Shown in pieces: positions 48,121-59,148 of a stretch of 64,000 nucleotides of DNA; the first letter of the stretch is position 1; every line of letters starts with the position of its first letter. Both the position numbers and the translations under genes were made by a program. The stretch is from Eudromia elegans (lineage: Eukaryota; Chordata; Aves; Tinamiformes; Tinamidae): positions 4,883,209 through 4,947,208 of the forward strand of contig PTEX01000012.1 of the NCBI GenBank assembly GCA_003342815.1. The letters are read 5' to 3'. The notes below the pieces were generated by a model. That model was not told where the DNA came from. It did not search any database and saw nothing but the letters and a program-made list of their open reading frames with translations.

Positions 48121-51100
48121 TCTCATCCCAGGCTTTACTGGGGGAATATTTTGTGCGAATCTTCACTTGCCCGTGATGTTTTTAAGGTCGCAAACCTTCC
48201 CTTTTGTTTTTACTGGCAAGGGAAAATTGGCTGAAAGATAGCATAACTTGCTTAAAATTCAGAAGAGGAATGTGGAGTGTTTTGTCTGGTGGATGCGAGG
48301 GGATAATTCCCTCGTGTAAAATGTGCAGATTTCTGACGGCTCTTGTGCATGTTCTGTTTAAACCGAGTCGGAGAACTCGGAAAATAAGCAAACCAAAGGG
48401 AAGCTTGATTTTAGAGTGTGTTATCATAGGATCGTAGTATTTCTGGGTATATAAACTGAGAAGGTGGCAGCCACTAAAGGTCTGTACAAACTCTGCATAA
48501 CACATGAACAAAGCTAAGCAAGTACAATATTAGTATTGTGCTAACCTACTTTCAGCAGGACGTTTGGTCTGGCTTATCTTTTTAGTTATGTTTATCTTCC
48601 CATTAAGCCTCCGTTACTGCTCTGCCCCTCTGATCCTAACACAGTGGAACAGATTTCATCATTCTGCCTGTCTCCCTTTCAACAGCAGTGCAAAATATTT
48701 TGTTCGGGTGCAAGTCTCCAGTTTGAGAACTGCAGCAAATTTGCAAAGCTAGAGCAGAGATGGATGTCAAGCTCGCTCTCTCATGCTCTCCGTTTCAAAG
48801 TATCTCCCTTGCACAGGACACCCGGCCGTGCATCTTGCTGACCCTGTGTTAGACACCCGCAGGTTTGGCCGGGAGAGCTTCCTGCTGTGCACCGGGAGTT
48901 GGTCTGCGGGGCCTCGGCAGGGCCGGCGTGGCCGTGTCACGGGGCAGTGAGCCTCTCATGAGCCCGTGGTTGGGCTGAGTAAGACGTAAGTCAAGGTGCA
49001 GGGCTTCTCCTCACCCGCGGCGGCATTCCCTGGCAGCACATCCAGGCAGCAAACAGCACTCTTGATTCCGGAGTGGAAATAACCGGCGTTAGAGGAGAAG
49101 GCGGAAAGGCAGATTAAAGGTGAAGAGCTTTGGGGAGGCAGGGTGGCCCAGCGACTGGCCTGGGAGGCTCCACCAAGCCACAGGAAAGCAGTTTCACTTA
49201 CTGTTTCCATCAAGTGCCTCCTCCTCCTTGAACTCAGTTCATGTGGAAAATGGTACTAATGAAGTTGTTTGGTGGCTAAGTACTATTTCATTTAATTGTC
49301 TTAATGCCGAAGAAATGATCTAATTAGCTGCTTTGTAAAATGCTACTGAAATTACCCCGAATGACCTTAGAAAAGATGACTTGCTCTTATGTTATCTGAT
49401 GAGAAAAACCGTAGCAGACCTATTCCACCTAATCAGTAGTGTTGACAGCTTCCTGTTCATCAGGAAAATGATACATATCATCTTTTAAAATCTTTTTTTT
49501 TCCTTGCAATTTAGAAAACCTGAGCAGAAGGCATTATATATACAGAATGCAGAATGCTTTTTTTTTTATTTCTTCCTCCTGGGAATTTGTGATCCTGACA
49601 AGGGCAAGAGGAGAGTAACAGTGTCTTTGCTAACTCCCTGTGCTCGAATAGCTTCCTGGCATAGTTCTATATTATGAGCTGGAACCTAAGCAGCAGGTTG
49701 CTCAGGAGAGCAGCTTGGGGTAGTGCTTGACAGTGCAATGCCCTGCTCATGGGCCCTACCATTTCCAGGTGCATTTTTTGAATAAAATACATTTTGCAGA
49801 TTTGGAACTTTGAGATAGCGACAGCTCCTGAGCATGGCCTAACCTACCTCAGCTTGGTGTCCAGGTAGGGGTCGTGGCCGTGACAGCAATGAGTGAAGAA
49901 ACCTCCTAATCTGTGCATAATCTGGACAAATTTTGGTTTATGAGAGAAGCTGCTGGGGGAGGGAGTGTGGAATATGGGGAAAATGTCTGAAAAGGAGAAC
50001 ACACCTTCCTTCCCAGGGCCCAGAGCAGGATGTTTCTGGGTTACAGAGTGGTCGTGGTGAGGGCAGCACTTATTGGACAAGGTGCAGGAAGGGCAGAGTC
50101 ATGAGGAAAGCTGAAAAGGCCACTCAAAGCACACTCCAGAGAGGCAGCATCTGGGTGCCAGTCTGTCAGACTAAACACTGTCATTCAAAGAACTACTTGG
50201 AGGGAACTTGGCCAAAGAAAAGAACGTAATGCAAAGGTTCAGATCAGCAACACAGATACTGGAGAGCTTAGAATTCATAAAAGAGAGAGGATTAGGGACT
50301 TACTTATATCTGGAAAATTTGAATCTGTCTCTCCTGAACCTCAGAGATGATCTCATTTAATTTTAGAGAGACTGTAAGATCTCATTGTGAAATACTGATA
50401 CAAATACCAGCAAAGAAGGAGCAATAGTGGTCAATTTTCAGTCTAAAGGGCCAAATATTTCCTTCACTTTCCACTAAAAATTGCAGCTTGAATGACAGTG
50501 AGGTCAGAATTTTCAACAGCAGTTTTCACGTGTGTCTTCAAGGCCTTTGTGGGCAGTAGCCTCAGAATCATGTCTTTGTCATGACAAGCAGTTATTGTGC
50601 CCTGATTCATTGGATGGAAACGCTGATGTGTCTTGGCCAAGCTATAAATCGGTTGAATATCTAAAGAAGGGACTTTTGGATGATTGATTTTGTGCTTGCT
50701 GTATGGTCAAACCTGGGCTACAGTACAGTCCGTTTCCTGCAAAGCCTTGTGAGTAGGCAGCAGGTAAGCAGGCTGCTGAGTTGCTCTAAAAACCACATAG
50801 ATAGTGCTACCATTTCCAGAGCAATAATAGATTTTGGATTGTTTGGAAGAGTTTGGAATATGATATGAGGTATTTCCACTGTGAGAAGTGTAAGAAATAG
50901 CTGTTTACTGAAGCATGACCCTGTCTTGGTTTGATTTCTGTAATTCTGTTCCTGGTTGTGTAATTATACAACTGTTTTTTTAATAGTTAAACAGTTTAAC
51001 AGGAGTATACAGATAGACACTTTGTTATAAAATAAGATAATCTAAGTAACAGCTCCATCCTCTGACTGTTAATTAAGCTTTAGGAATGATGATATTTCAA

Positions 51101-54100
51101 CTAACATTTGATGCCTGCTGATTTAAGGACTATGTGAAGTAACATTACGTCTCAATCCTTTTTCATTTGAGGGATTAATCTGGTATCTTCACTTGCATGC
51201 AATTTGGTGCCTTTTTTCCTCTTAACAGTTATTTAAAGATTTGCACACTCAGCAAGGTTTATATCATTTCACAGTCAAAATCTAAAATCCAATAAGATAC
51301 ATGATTAAAATCTCTACATGCAGATTTCTTCCATACTCAAGAGGTTTATTCTGTTGTTGCTTAGTACCATTAGGCATTGCTATAGAGTGAGGTTCTCTTT
51401 TGAGAAACTTGATTAACATCCCTACCAGACTTCATGTTAAGAGATTTTATAGGAGAACTTGGACAGAAGCTGCTAGTGTTAATGCAGCTAAGTGAGAGAA
51501 ATCAGATTATCTGTGAGCAGATGTATTGTTGCACCGTCCCTGGGCTGGTTGAGTTATGTACCCCTTGTGTACCCATTATTTTTACTACCACAGCCCAAAC
51601 CAAGCTCAACTTCATCCTCCAGCCCCCTCGGTGCTCCTGTGCAGAGCTCCAGTCTGCACCGGGGTCCCTAACAGAGCGCGGGGGAGAGAGAGCCTGGAAA
51701 GAAAACGCAGCACGTTGTAGGCCTGGACAAAGGGCTCCTGTTGGGGTGGGTTCGGTGGGTTTGTTATCCTGGCCCATGCTCTGCCAGGTGACTGGTGTTC
51801 TCTGATAACCAGGTAACCTGAGACTTTCCTTCAGGGAAGTTGTGAATGCAAAGGGAAAAATGGCCCTCTGTGTGCACTGACAGCATTCAGAAAGAAATGT
51901 CTCGTGGAAACTAAGCACGGGAGAAGAGATGACATTTCCCAGATCTTTTTTCTTCTTGTATGGTGTCTGTTGGAAGACACCATAGGATATGACCAATTAA
52001 AAAGAATGTAGGTTGTGCTTGTTGCTTTACTAGCTGGGGATAGACATTTTCATTATGCCTGCCCTCGTAGTGTGTTTTCCAGCAGCAACGTGGTTCCCGG
52101 AGCCAGCTCGTCGCTGAACTCGAGCTCACTCAAGCACTGTGAGCAAAGGGGGATCCGTCTGAGTGCGCGAAAGTGCTGAGGGAACACTGATAAGTAAAGC
52201 AGCTCATAAATTCAGCGTAGAGGATTGCTCACGTTCATGGCTCCCAGGATTAAAATTGAGGCTTGCTCTGTCGCACCCGCAAATGACTTTCAGCAGCAGA
52301 AATGGCCACAGTTAAGTTCTGCTCATGGTCCTTGTTCCTGACCCATATTTGCCTTCTCTGTCCTGTTACACGTACCAAAGTTTCCTACCCATATAGGCCA
52401 TTATTCTGAAAAGTCGAATTTCTTTAGTAAAACCTTGCTTTCATAACATTAGGTCCTGACTCCTCAATACTCTTAAGTCAGCCTCCAGTATGTGTGATAG
52501 TCAAGCTGTGGAGTGTCAGAATGTGGAGCACAGGGGTTCGAGGTTGTGGAGACTCCTTTTTCCTGCTTGCAAATGTCTTAAAGCCAATGAAAAACCTCAG
52601 GAAAGTTCAAGAGCACCAACTATTATTTTTTTCCACCGTGAATTGGTAAAAAACCATATTAGCCTAGAGCAGGGAGGTCAGTGCAAAACCTGTTTGAGAT
52701 AAAGTTGTGACTTCTGCCTTGCGACGCTTGCGTGTTTGGAAACCTGGAGCAGTGCTAGCGAGAGCTGTTGAATGAAGTGCTGGACTGGGTGGAGGGTTCA
52801 TTTGCCCTCCTTGGAGAGCGGGCAACACAGAGCCCATGAGTCTGTGTCCAGATATTCCCAGGGACTGTTCGGAGCCCGTGGTCACAGCAAATTCATCTGA
52901 CTCCATTACTGTCAATTAAAAGGTTGGGGCCTTGTCTGAGCTGGTTGGGTTTCTACTGCAATCAAATGATAGAGCCAGATACCCCTGAGGGCCCTTCCTT
53001 TCCCAGCTCTGAGACCTTCGCGTTGTGACTCACCCTCCAAAGGGATGTGTGTCTGTGCCTTAATGAAGGGGAGCTGGATCGTCCAGTTTCAGTTAAACAT
53101 CTGACCTCAAGATGCCCAGAATTAGTTGAGAATAAATTTACTGAGTCGAGCTTTTATTTGGGGAGATATTCTCCTCCCATATACTTTTTTCTTATTATTG
53201 TTTAAATTATTATTAAAGGTTGTGCGGTTGTGTTCCAAAGTGAAGTTATTTGAATCTCTTGCCTTGAAATAGACCTGCGGAGAGTGATAGATGTGAGTGT
53301 GCTTCTATCAGGGGACATCCCTTCCTGATTCTTGGAATAGACTAGGGAGATAAACTTACAAAAGGTATTTGGAAAGTGGTGAAGAGGAGTGAGGAGCATG
53401 CAAAAAATAAAAGTGAAACGAGCCAGGTACGTAGGCAACTGAGATATCTCAGTGAGCATGAAACGTTTTTGCTTTGATGTATTCTTATTCTCTGTGCCAC
53501 CGAGATAGTAGAAATAGTGAAACGGATCATTACCCATGACTGTTACAATGCATTAGTTGACTGAATAGCTGGCACTCTAATGGTATATATACACACATAA
53601 GCATTATAAGGACAAGCAAGGAGAAGTTATTAACAAGTAGGTGGGAAATCAGTGTATTTGCACATAAATTGAAGGTTCCCTATTGCATTATCAGCACAGC
53701 AGCTCACTGTGGCTTTGTGCAGCACTCGCATTCAGCTGCCAGAATGAGACTTCCCTCCTCCATTTGCTGTCACAGCATCTCTAAAGAGGATGGTGATGCT
53801 GGCCCACAAGCTGCTCACATATTTAAAAACACAAGACCTGAAAACAAATAATTCAGCCTTTATTAAAAATAGGATGTTTAATAAAATGTGCTGTTGCTTT
53901 TGTGTAGTTTTGCAAACACCATGAGACAAAACCTTTTCTCGAGGGTCACCGTGTCCTCCGTGTATGTTACTTTCCATCGGTTAGGAGCTGAATGACGTCC
54001 CTTTCTCAGCTGCAGCCATGGCTTATGCAGGAGGACAGCAGTAAGGGAGAGCAGATGTTGCTTACCCTGGAAATGAGCAGGGAGGTGAGTAGCAAGTGCA

Positions 54101-55149
54101 GGGCTATTTGCAGGCTTAACCAAATGGGACAAGTCTCCTGCAAAGGGTGGTACCAACGGGCTGTGGCCTCTCTAGTCTCAGTAAGGGAGATCTTTTCTTG
54201 AGCTGTGTGCCACTTTGGCAAACTGTCATGGACCGAAGAGGGCTGGAAAGCCCTGGACCTGTTGAACCAGCAGGCTGATTTTCACTTTGAACTTCGTGGC
54301 TGCTCTTTTAGCCAGTGGGTGTTTGCAACCCGTGGTGTCACTGCAGAGCCACTGTGCGTCCAAGGTACCACCTGAGTTGCTGCTGTTCAGCAGCCCCATG
54401 AAGGCAGCTCTAGCACCGTGCACCAGTCTAAGAGAAAGGTTCCGGGGAATGAGAAGAGTATCCTGCAAACAGGGCAGAGGGGGGCTCGGTGCCTGCCCTA
54501 CAAGTTTTGGAGTGACTGGTCCAGATTTATGGGAAGTAGACTCGCCAAAGGGATACCCAGTTTTGTGCATTTGTGTAGCTCATGTGGCAGTTCAGTTCCC
54601 AAGATGGTACCCTACAGTTAGGTGCAATAGATCTGGGCCTTTGCTCTTAATCATTGTGCTTGGAGCAGCTCATTCTGCATCTCTCTCTCTTTTAAGGATT
54701 ATTTACAATCCCATTCCATGCAGTGTAACTATTACTGAACAGTTGAATCTGGAATAATCTTATGTGCCCCAAGAATTGGCTGTGGTTCTAAGGGAATCTT
54801 TTACAAGATTTGGTAGTATCAATAATTTAAATACCTTGCTGGCCTGTTGCCCTTCAGATGCTGCATCTCTTACAGTTTCTTCAGAGCACACCAGCCTGGC
54901 TGGAACCGCAGCAAGCTGAACTCGGTGCTTTTTCCAGGTCCACAGCTGGATACCCGTGTCAGCTCGCGAGGTTTGCACCTCAGTCCGCTGTGACAGTTGT
55001 GCTACAGCTACTGCACATCATGGCTTATTCTTAGAAGGTCTAAGTTTATTGGGTTGAATATTCTCTTGTCATGCCTTTTGAGGGGCGTTGCATTACGGTT
55101 CTTCTGCACCACCTTTCTAATGCTAAAGGGAGGGGAGCCGCTCGGGGAT
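48121..55149. other. NAV3: NAV3 intron 1 sequence
   Basis: About 7 kb with no recognised gene. A CpG-richer patch lies near 48830-49060, T runs at about 49492-49501 and 49558-49568, and AT-rich frame-poor DNA at 50880-51430. Frames of up to 164 codons (for example minus 51502-51996 and plus 54287-54757) have no recognisable domains. Confidence 0.55.
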
Positions 55150-55720
55150 GAGCAGGTTTTTCTCTCTGTTGGTGTCACTGCACCAGCTGGCTCACGCCTC
55201 GGCAGCAGCGGCGGCGGCAGCGGCGCTCGGGGAGGGTCGGCGAGGCCCCGCTCCGCGCAGAGCCCTCGGTCGGAGGGGAGCGCGGAGCGGGAGGCCGGGG
55301 ACGCGCGGCCGGCCGGGAGGGGTGCCGGGCACAAGGGCTGCCCCCGGCTGCGCCGCGCCACGGGGCGGGCAGAGCTGCGGCGGGCAGGGGCTCGTCCTGA
55401 GCGAACAACGCGTGCATTGAGGCGCCTGCGCCTCCCTGCACCAGCGCCACAGTCGCCCCATTCACTTGGTGGGCACGGCGGCCAACAGCTTTGCTTTTGT
55501 CATTTAAAGAGGGCTTTTCTTCCCGGCTCCTCAAGAGGGGAGAACCGGAGCAAGCGGAAAAGGAGCCCAAGCTCTCCCAGCCTTGGCCTCCTCGTGGCGC
55601 GGAGTTCACCTTCCAGATGGGACGTGCCGTGCGTGTGAATCACCACGAGACACTTTCCATTTGCAGCCGGCACGTCCTCCCCGAAGGACAACGCCGGAGC
55701 CTGGCTCCTGAGCTCTGCGT
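55150..55720. promoter_or_regulatory. Strong CpG island in NAV3 intron 1, candidate alternative promoter
   Basis: This is one of the two densest CpG segments in the window (the other is the NAV3 exon 1 island). It includes GCGGCGGCGGCAGCGGCGC near 55209, GGGACGCGCGGCCGGCCGGG near 55298-55318 and an NRF1-like palindromic word GCGCCTGCGC at 55422-55431. Overlapping long frames on both strands (213 codons plus, 144 minus) reflect the GC content; the plus one contains a poly-Ala run from the GCG/GCA repeat. Large navigator genes are known to use alternative promoters, so a short NAV3 isoform or an antisense RNA starting here is reasonable. That is inference. Confidence 0.5.
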
Positions 55721-56028
55721 CCTAGCTTGCAGTGCACAACATTGGGCACCCGATCCATGGACACAGTGGCTCCAAAGACAGCCGTGACCTTGGCCTGCAG
55801 CAGCTGTCTTAAAACACAGCAATCCACCTCATCCCAGGTGGGGACGGAGTTGGCTGGTGCTCTCCGGAGCGCGTGGCGCAGCTCAGTCACCTTTTCCTGT
55901 GCCTGCTGATCCTGCTGTTGTAGCAGCACATCCTGGATATGAGGCATTTGTGTGACTGTGCAGAGGAGAGTGAGCCACCCTTCCATCTCACTGGCCTTCA
56001 CAGTCAGGATCTGACTAAACGGCTCCTC
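55606..56028 (-). pseudogene. Unrecognised coding-like segment, minus strand
   Basis: On the minus strand the frame is open for 140 codons from just inside a stop at 56031-56029 to a stop at 55606. The first 90 or so residues have a protein-like rather than random composition: KASEMEGWLTLL, DVLLQQQDQQAQEKV, TELRHALRRAP and WDEVDCCVLRQLLQAKV suggest an amphipathic, helical, Leu/Gln-rich region. The in-frame ATG nearest the 5' end is internal (SEMEG), and no good splice sites bracket it, so it is not a complete gene. The last 40 residues run into GC-rich DNA and look non-coding. I cannot name the family; a processed pseudogene, a decayed multicopy gene fragment or a retroelement piece are all possible, and chance is not excluded. 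Confidence 0.4.
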
Positions 56029-56702
56029 TTATCCTCCTTGTTGCTTAAAACCTCACGGCAAAGGCTCTCCTCTAAAATGTGCCATGAAAAATTTACCAAA
56101 ATTTACAAAATATAACCACTAGTTTCTTTGATTTCCCATTAGTTTCCCAGATACTTGGCCAATATCTATTTGCTGACTGCATTTGGAATAACGATGGTAG
56201 CAACATCAGCTGTGTCCTATTTTAAAAGCAGTAATAAGAGAATATGGTTTTAATGTACATGTTTAAAATGCAGTTTCAGCTAAACACTATCTTATCTGAG
56301 GATACTTAAGCCAGGAGGAGCTTGAGGTTTTACAAAGCTCATGAAGTATTTCTGTGGTTTCTAAAGGTAGCTAGAATTTGGGAACATTTTCCCCATTCCT
56401 CATCTGTGTTATTCCACTGTCATAGTCCCTCCAAAAATGCTTCGTTTTTATAAAACATGCAGGGCAAAATTTAACGTCTTTGGGACCTCTAGCTTTCTCT
56501 GAGATTGGGTTCAGATTAGCCAGCACGTGCAAAAGCTATTAGGTATGTGCACGAATGGAATATAATACCGTGACCTTAGTGTGCTAGGAAGTCAATTTAA
56601 AACCTGGTGTCAGAGCAGTCTGTGTGTTAAGGAGAAAGAAATGCTCTGTTTTCCTTCTCCCTCCTCAGTAGGCAGTCAGTACACAGTACCCATACTATAT
56701 AT

Positions 56703-56762
56703 GGAGAAGGTTATGTATCTGTATAACCGTATGGATATATATTATTCATATACATAATCTCC
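56703..56762. repeat. Imperfect inverted repeat, AT-rich
   Basis: The arm GGAGAAGGTTATGTAT at 56703 pairs with ATACATAATCTCC ending at 56762, with a three-base insertion in the left arm. The spacer is about 31 nt and itself AT-rich with partial palindromes (ATATAT). It might be the remnant of a miniature inverted-repeat element, or chance. Confidence 0.55.
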
Positions 56763-58510
56763 ACAGCTTTTACAGTTTGGTTTCTTTCTACCTTCCCCTC
56801 AGATGATTTATTAAAAGCTTGCTATTTATTGGGTCTCTTGGAAATATCTATCATCAAAGTCTTTATGTATTTTCATTTTTGGTGTGAATCTTGAAGATCT
56901 TTGCCTTTGCTGAGGCAGAACTCACGCACTAAATGTGGCTAGACTTCATAAAAGTTAAGAAAGTATCTGGCTCATGGGAAGTAGAATATTTTCCAGGGCT
57001 GTAACGAGAAAATTCTTATCTGCAAAGTTTATAACACTAACCTGGAAGCCTCGTTCTTTCTTTTATATATGTCCAAATCAATAGCCAATTCCTTAAGGAG
57101 CCTGAAATCCAGACAGGACAAGTGAGGTAGGGAAAAAAAAAAAGATTAGACAAAACTGCTTGATTTATATTTTCTGTTCACCAGAATGAACCTAAAAAGC
57201 CAAATAAGGGGTTTGTTTTTGGCTTTTCAAACCTAGAAAAACAGTTTTTGAGTATTCATTATTCTACCTACACATGGTAAAGGTTTTACATAATGCAATC
57301 CTGAAAACAACATTGCTTAGCTAGACAGGCAAAGAGAAGCTTTCCTGGGACAACCATTGGATTGTGAACTTAGAAATACAAGTTGTAGTGGTGCAGTCAC
57401 ACAGTTCCTGCTTTTGAATAGGGCGGCATTACACAAGAGGCCAGAAAAACAAAACAAAATTAACTATTTGGCAGACTCCGGAGAAATTCAGTTAGGGAGG
57501 AAGAAGAGAATTTAACGGTCCAAATATTGGAAGCAGCTGTGGATACCTTAAGCAGGTTTCAAACTTGTGCATATGGCTTTAAAAGCAAGCAGGGAGGGGT
57601 GCTGGCGTTGGCTCATACACTTTTTGAGTGGCAAGGAACATAATATTTCAGTAAGTCTTAGTCAAGCTGTTTTAATTAGCCTACAAAAGAAAAAAGATCT
57701 TATGAACTGAAAACATCTTGCACTGAGTGGGTAAACTTGATCAGTTTAGTCTGAATTATTTGGCTTCGCTCGACGTGTCTCATTTGATGTTTGTTGGCCT
57801 TTGTACAACTGCAGAAGAGTCATGTAGGAGCGAGGGGTTGGAAAGTGCTGCAGACCGCTCTTTTCTGAGACATTTGTCCCTCAAATTTGCGGACTTGAGC
57901 CAGAGAGTTCAGGGTAAAGCTTTGAAAAAAATAGTGCTTCTTGAAGCGTAGCCATATTTATCTGGCATGGGTTCAGATACAGTGGATACAACACTGGCAC
58001 AATTACAAAAAAAGGAACTGATTACAAAAGTGTATGGAGTGGTGGTTTTAATGGGGTCACAGTTTATTAAAATCATAGCGAGCAGAAAAGGAAAACTCTT
58101 CAGAAAATCTTATTTCTCTTCCCTGTGACCTTTCTCCTATTTATATGTTTGTCTATCTATCTGTCACTATCTGTTTACTTGCTCTTAATTCCAAAGAGGA
58201 AAAGAAAACGCAGACGGGATCCTCTAAGTACTTCATCATTATCAGGGCCTTCAGCCATCAGAAAATCAAAAGATCATTGGGGCAGACAGCTGGTTCTTCG
58301 TCGGGCCTCAGTGGTGAAGACAGGGTCTGGACGATAAAAACGAGGAGCCTGTGAAATTCTGCCAGTTGCCCTTTCTCAAAGCGTCTTCCTTCAGACAGCA
58401 TTCGCTGCGTGCTCTGAGACCTGCTCCTAGCACGCAGGTAACACAATAGATGCAGTCTTTTTAGCTTTTGGGGCCTAATCTAGATTGCCAGTGAACTGAG
58501 GCCAAAAGTC

Positions 58511-58608
58511 TCATATATGTGCATGTGTGCACACATATATATATATATATATAAAAATATAATGTGATATATATACACATGACGCAGATGTCTGTCTATC
58601 TGTCTATG
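58511..58608 (+). repeat. Compound microsatellite (TG/TA, then TCTG/TCTA)
   Basis: Mixed TATG/TGCA words are followed by an uninterrupted TA run at about 58534-58553, a second TA-rich tract to 58581 and a short TCTG/TCTA tetranucleotide tract at about 58588-58607. A related TCTA/TCTG tract also occurs at about 58148-58166. Likely length-polymorphic. Confidence 0.85.
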
Positions 58609-59120
58609 AGTTAAAAAGGGCTGTGGATGTCTGCAAGAGCCCCGAGACTGTCCAGCTCGAACTCTTGGTACATCAGCCACCTGCTGCATGAGCAATGGGA
58701 GCGGCGAAATCGAGGTGCAGAAGCTCTCTGTTCCTTTAACTTTCCAGACAGAAAAGCACTGCGGCCAATTTTTGAAAACTGGGCGGGACGCAGAAAGGCC
58801 GCGGCAGGAGCAGCCCGCCGGGGGTTTGAGGTGCTCCGTCGGAAGGTAGAGCTGGGCTCTTACAGCGTGGGGTAAAGGAAAGCTCCGTTCCTCTAAACCG
58901 TCAGAAAAATCGCTGCTTGGACGTGGTCCAGAAATTTATTATGAGTTGTGGGTGGACCCATTGTTTAGAAGTAAATTGTTCTAAAGTAAATCTCTCTTAC
59001 TGTAAATCACAAAGTAATTCACTCTTAATACCAAAGGATATCTATATGAATTGAAGATTATTTTTTTCCTCTCTTCTTTCGGGTGTTTTCTCAGTAGAGA
59101 TTTGGTATTCTTGCATTTTC

Positions 59121-59148
59121 TTTTTTTTTTTTTTTTTTTTTTTTTTTT
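59121..59148 (+). repeat. T28 homopolymer followed by AG
   Basis: Twenty-eight T residues followed by AGTTGGC. It resembles the A-tail of a minus-strand retrocopy, but the adjacent sequence (59150 onward, read on the minus strand) has no AATAAA signal or recognised parent gene. It also has the form of an acceptor, but no coding frame that resembles NAV3 follows. Confidence 0.9.

Noticed and set aside
54997..55638. 213-codon plus frame over the intronic island
   Set aside because: Composition follows the CpG-rich DNA, without domains; the minus segment at 55606-56028 is the only coding-like part there.
59121..59148. T28 as the poly(A) tail of a minus-strand processed pseudogene
   Set aside because: No AATAAA signal or recognisable coding sequence is found on the expected side.
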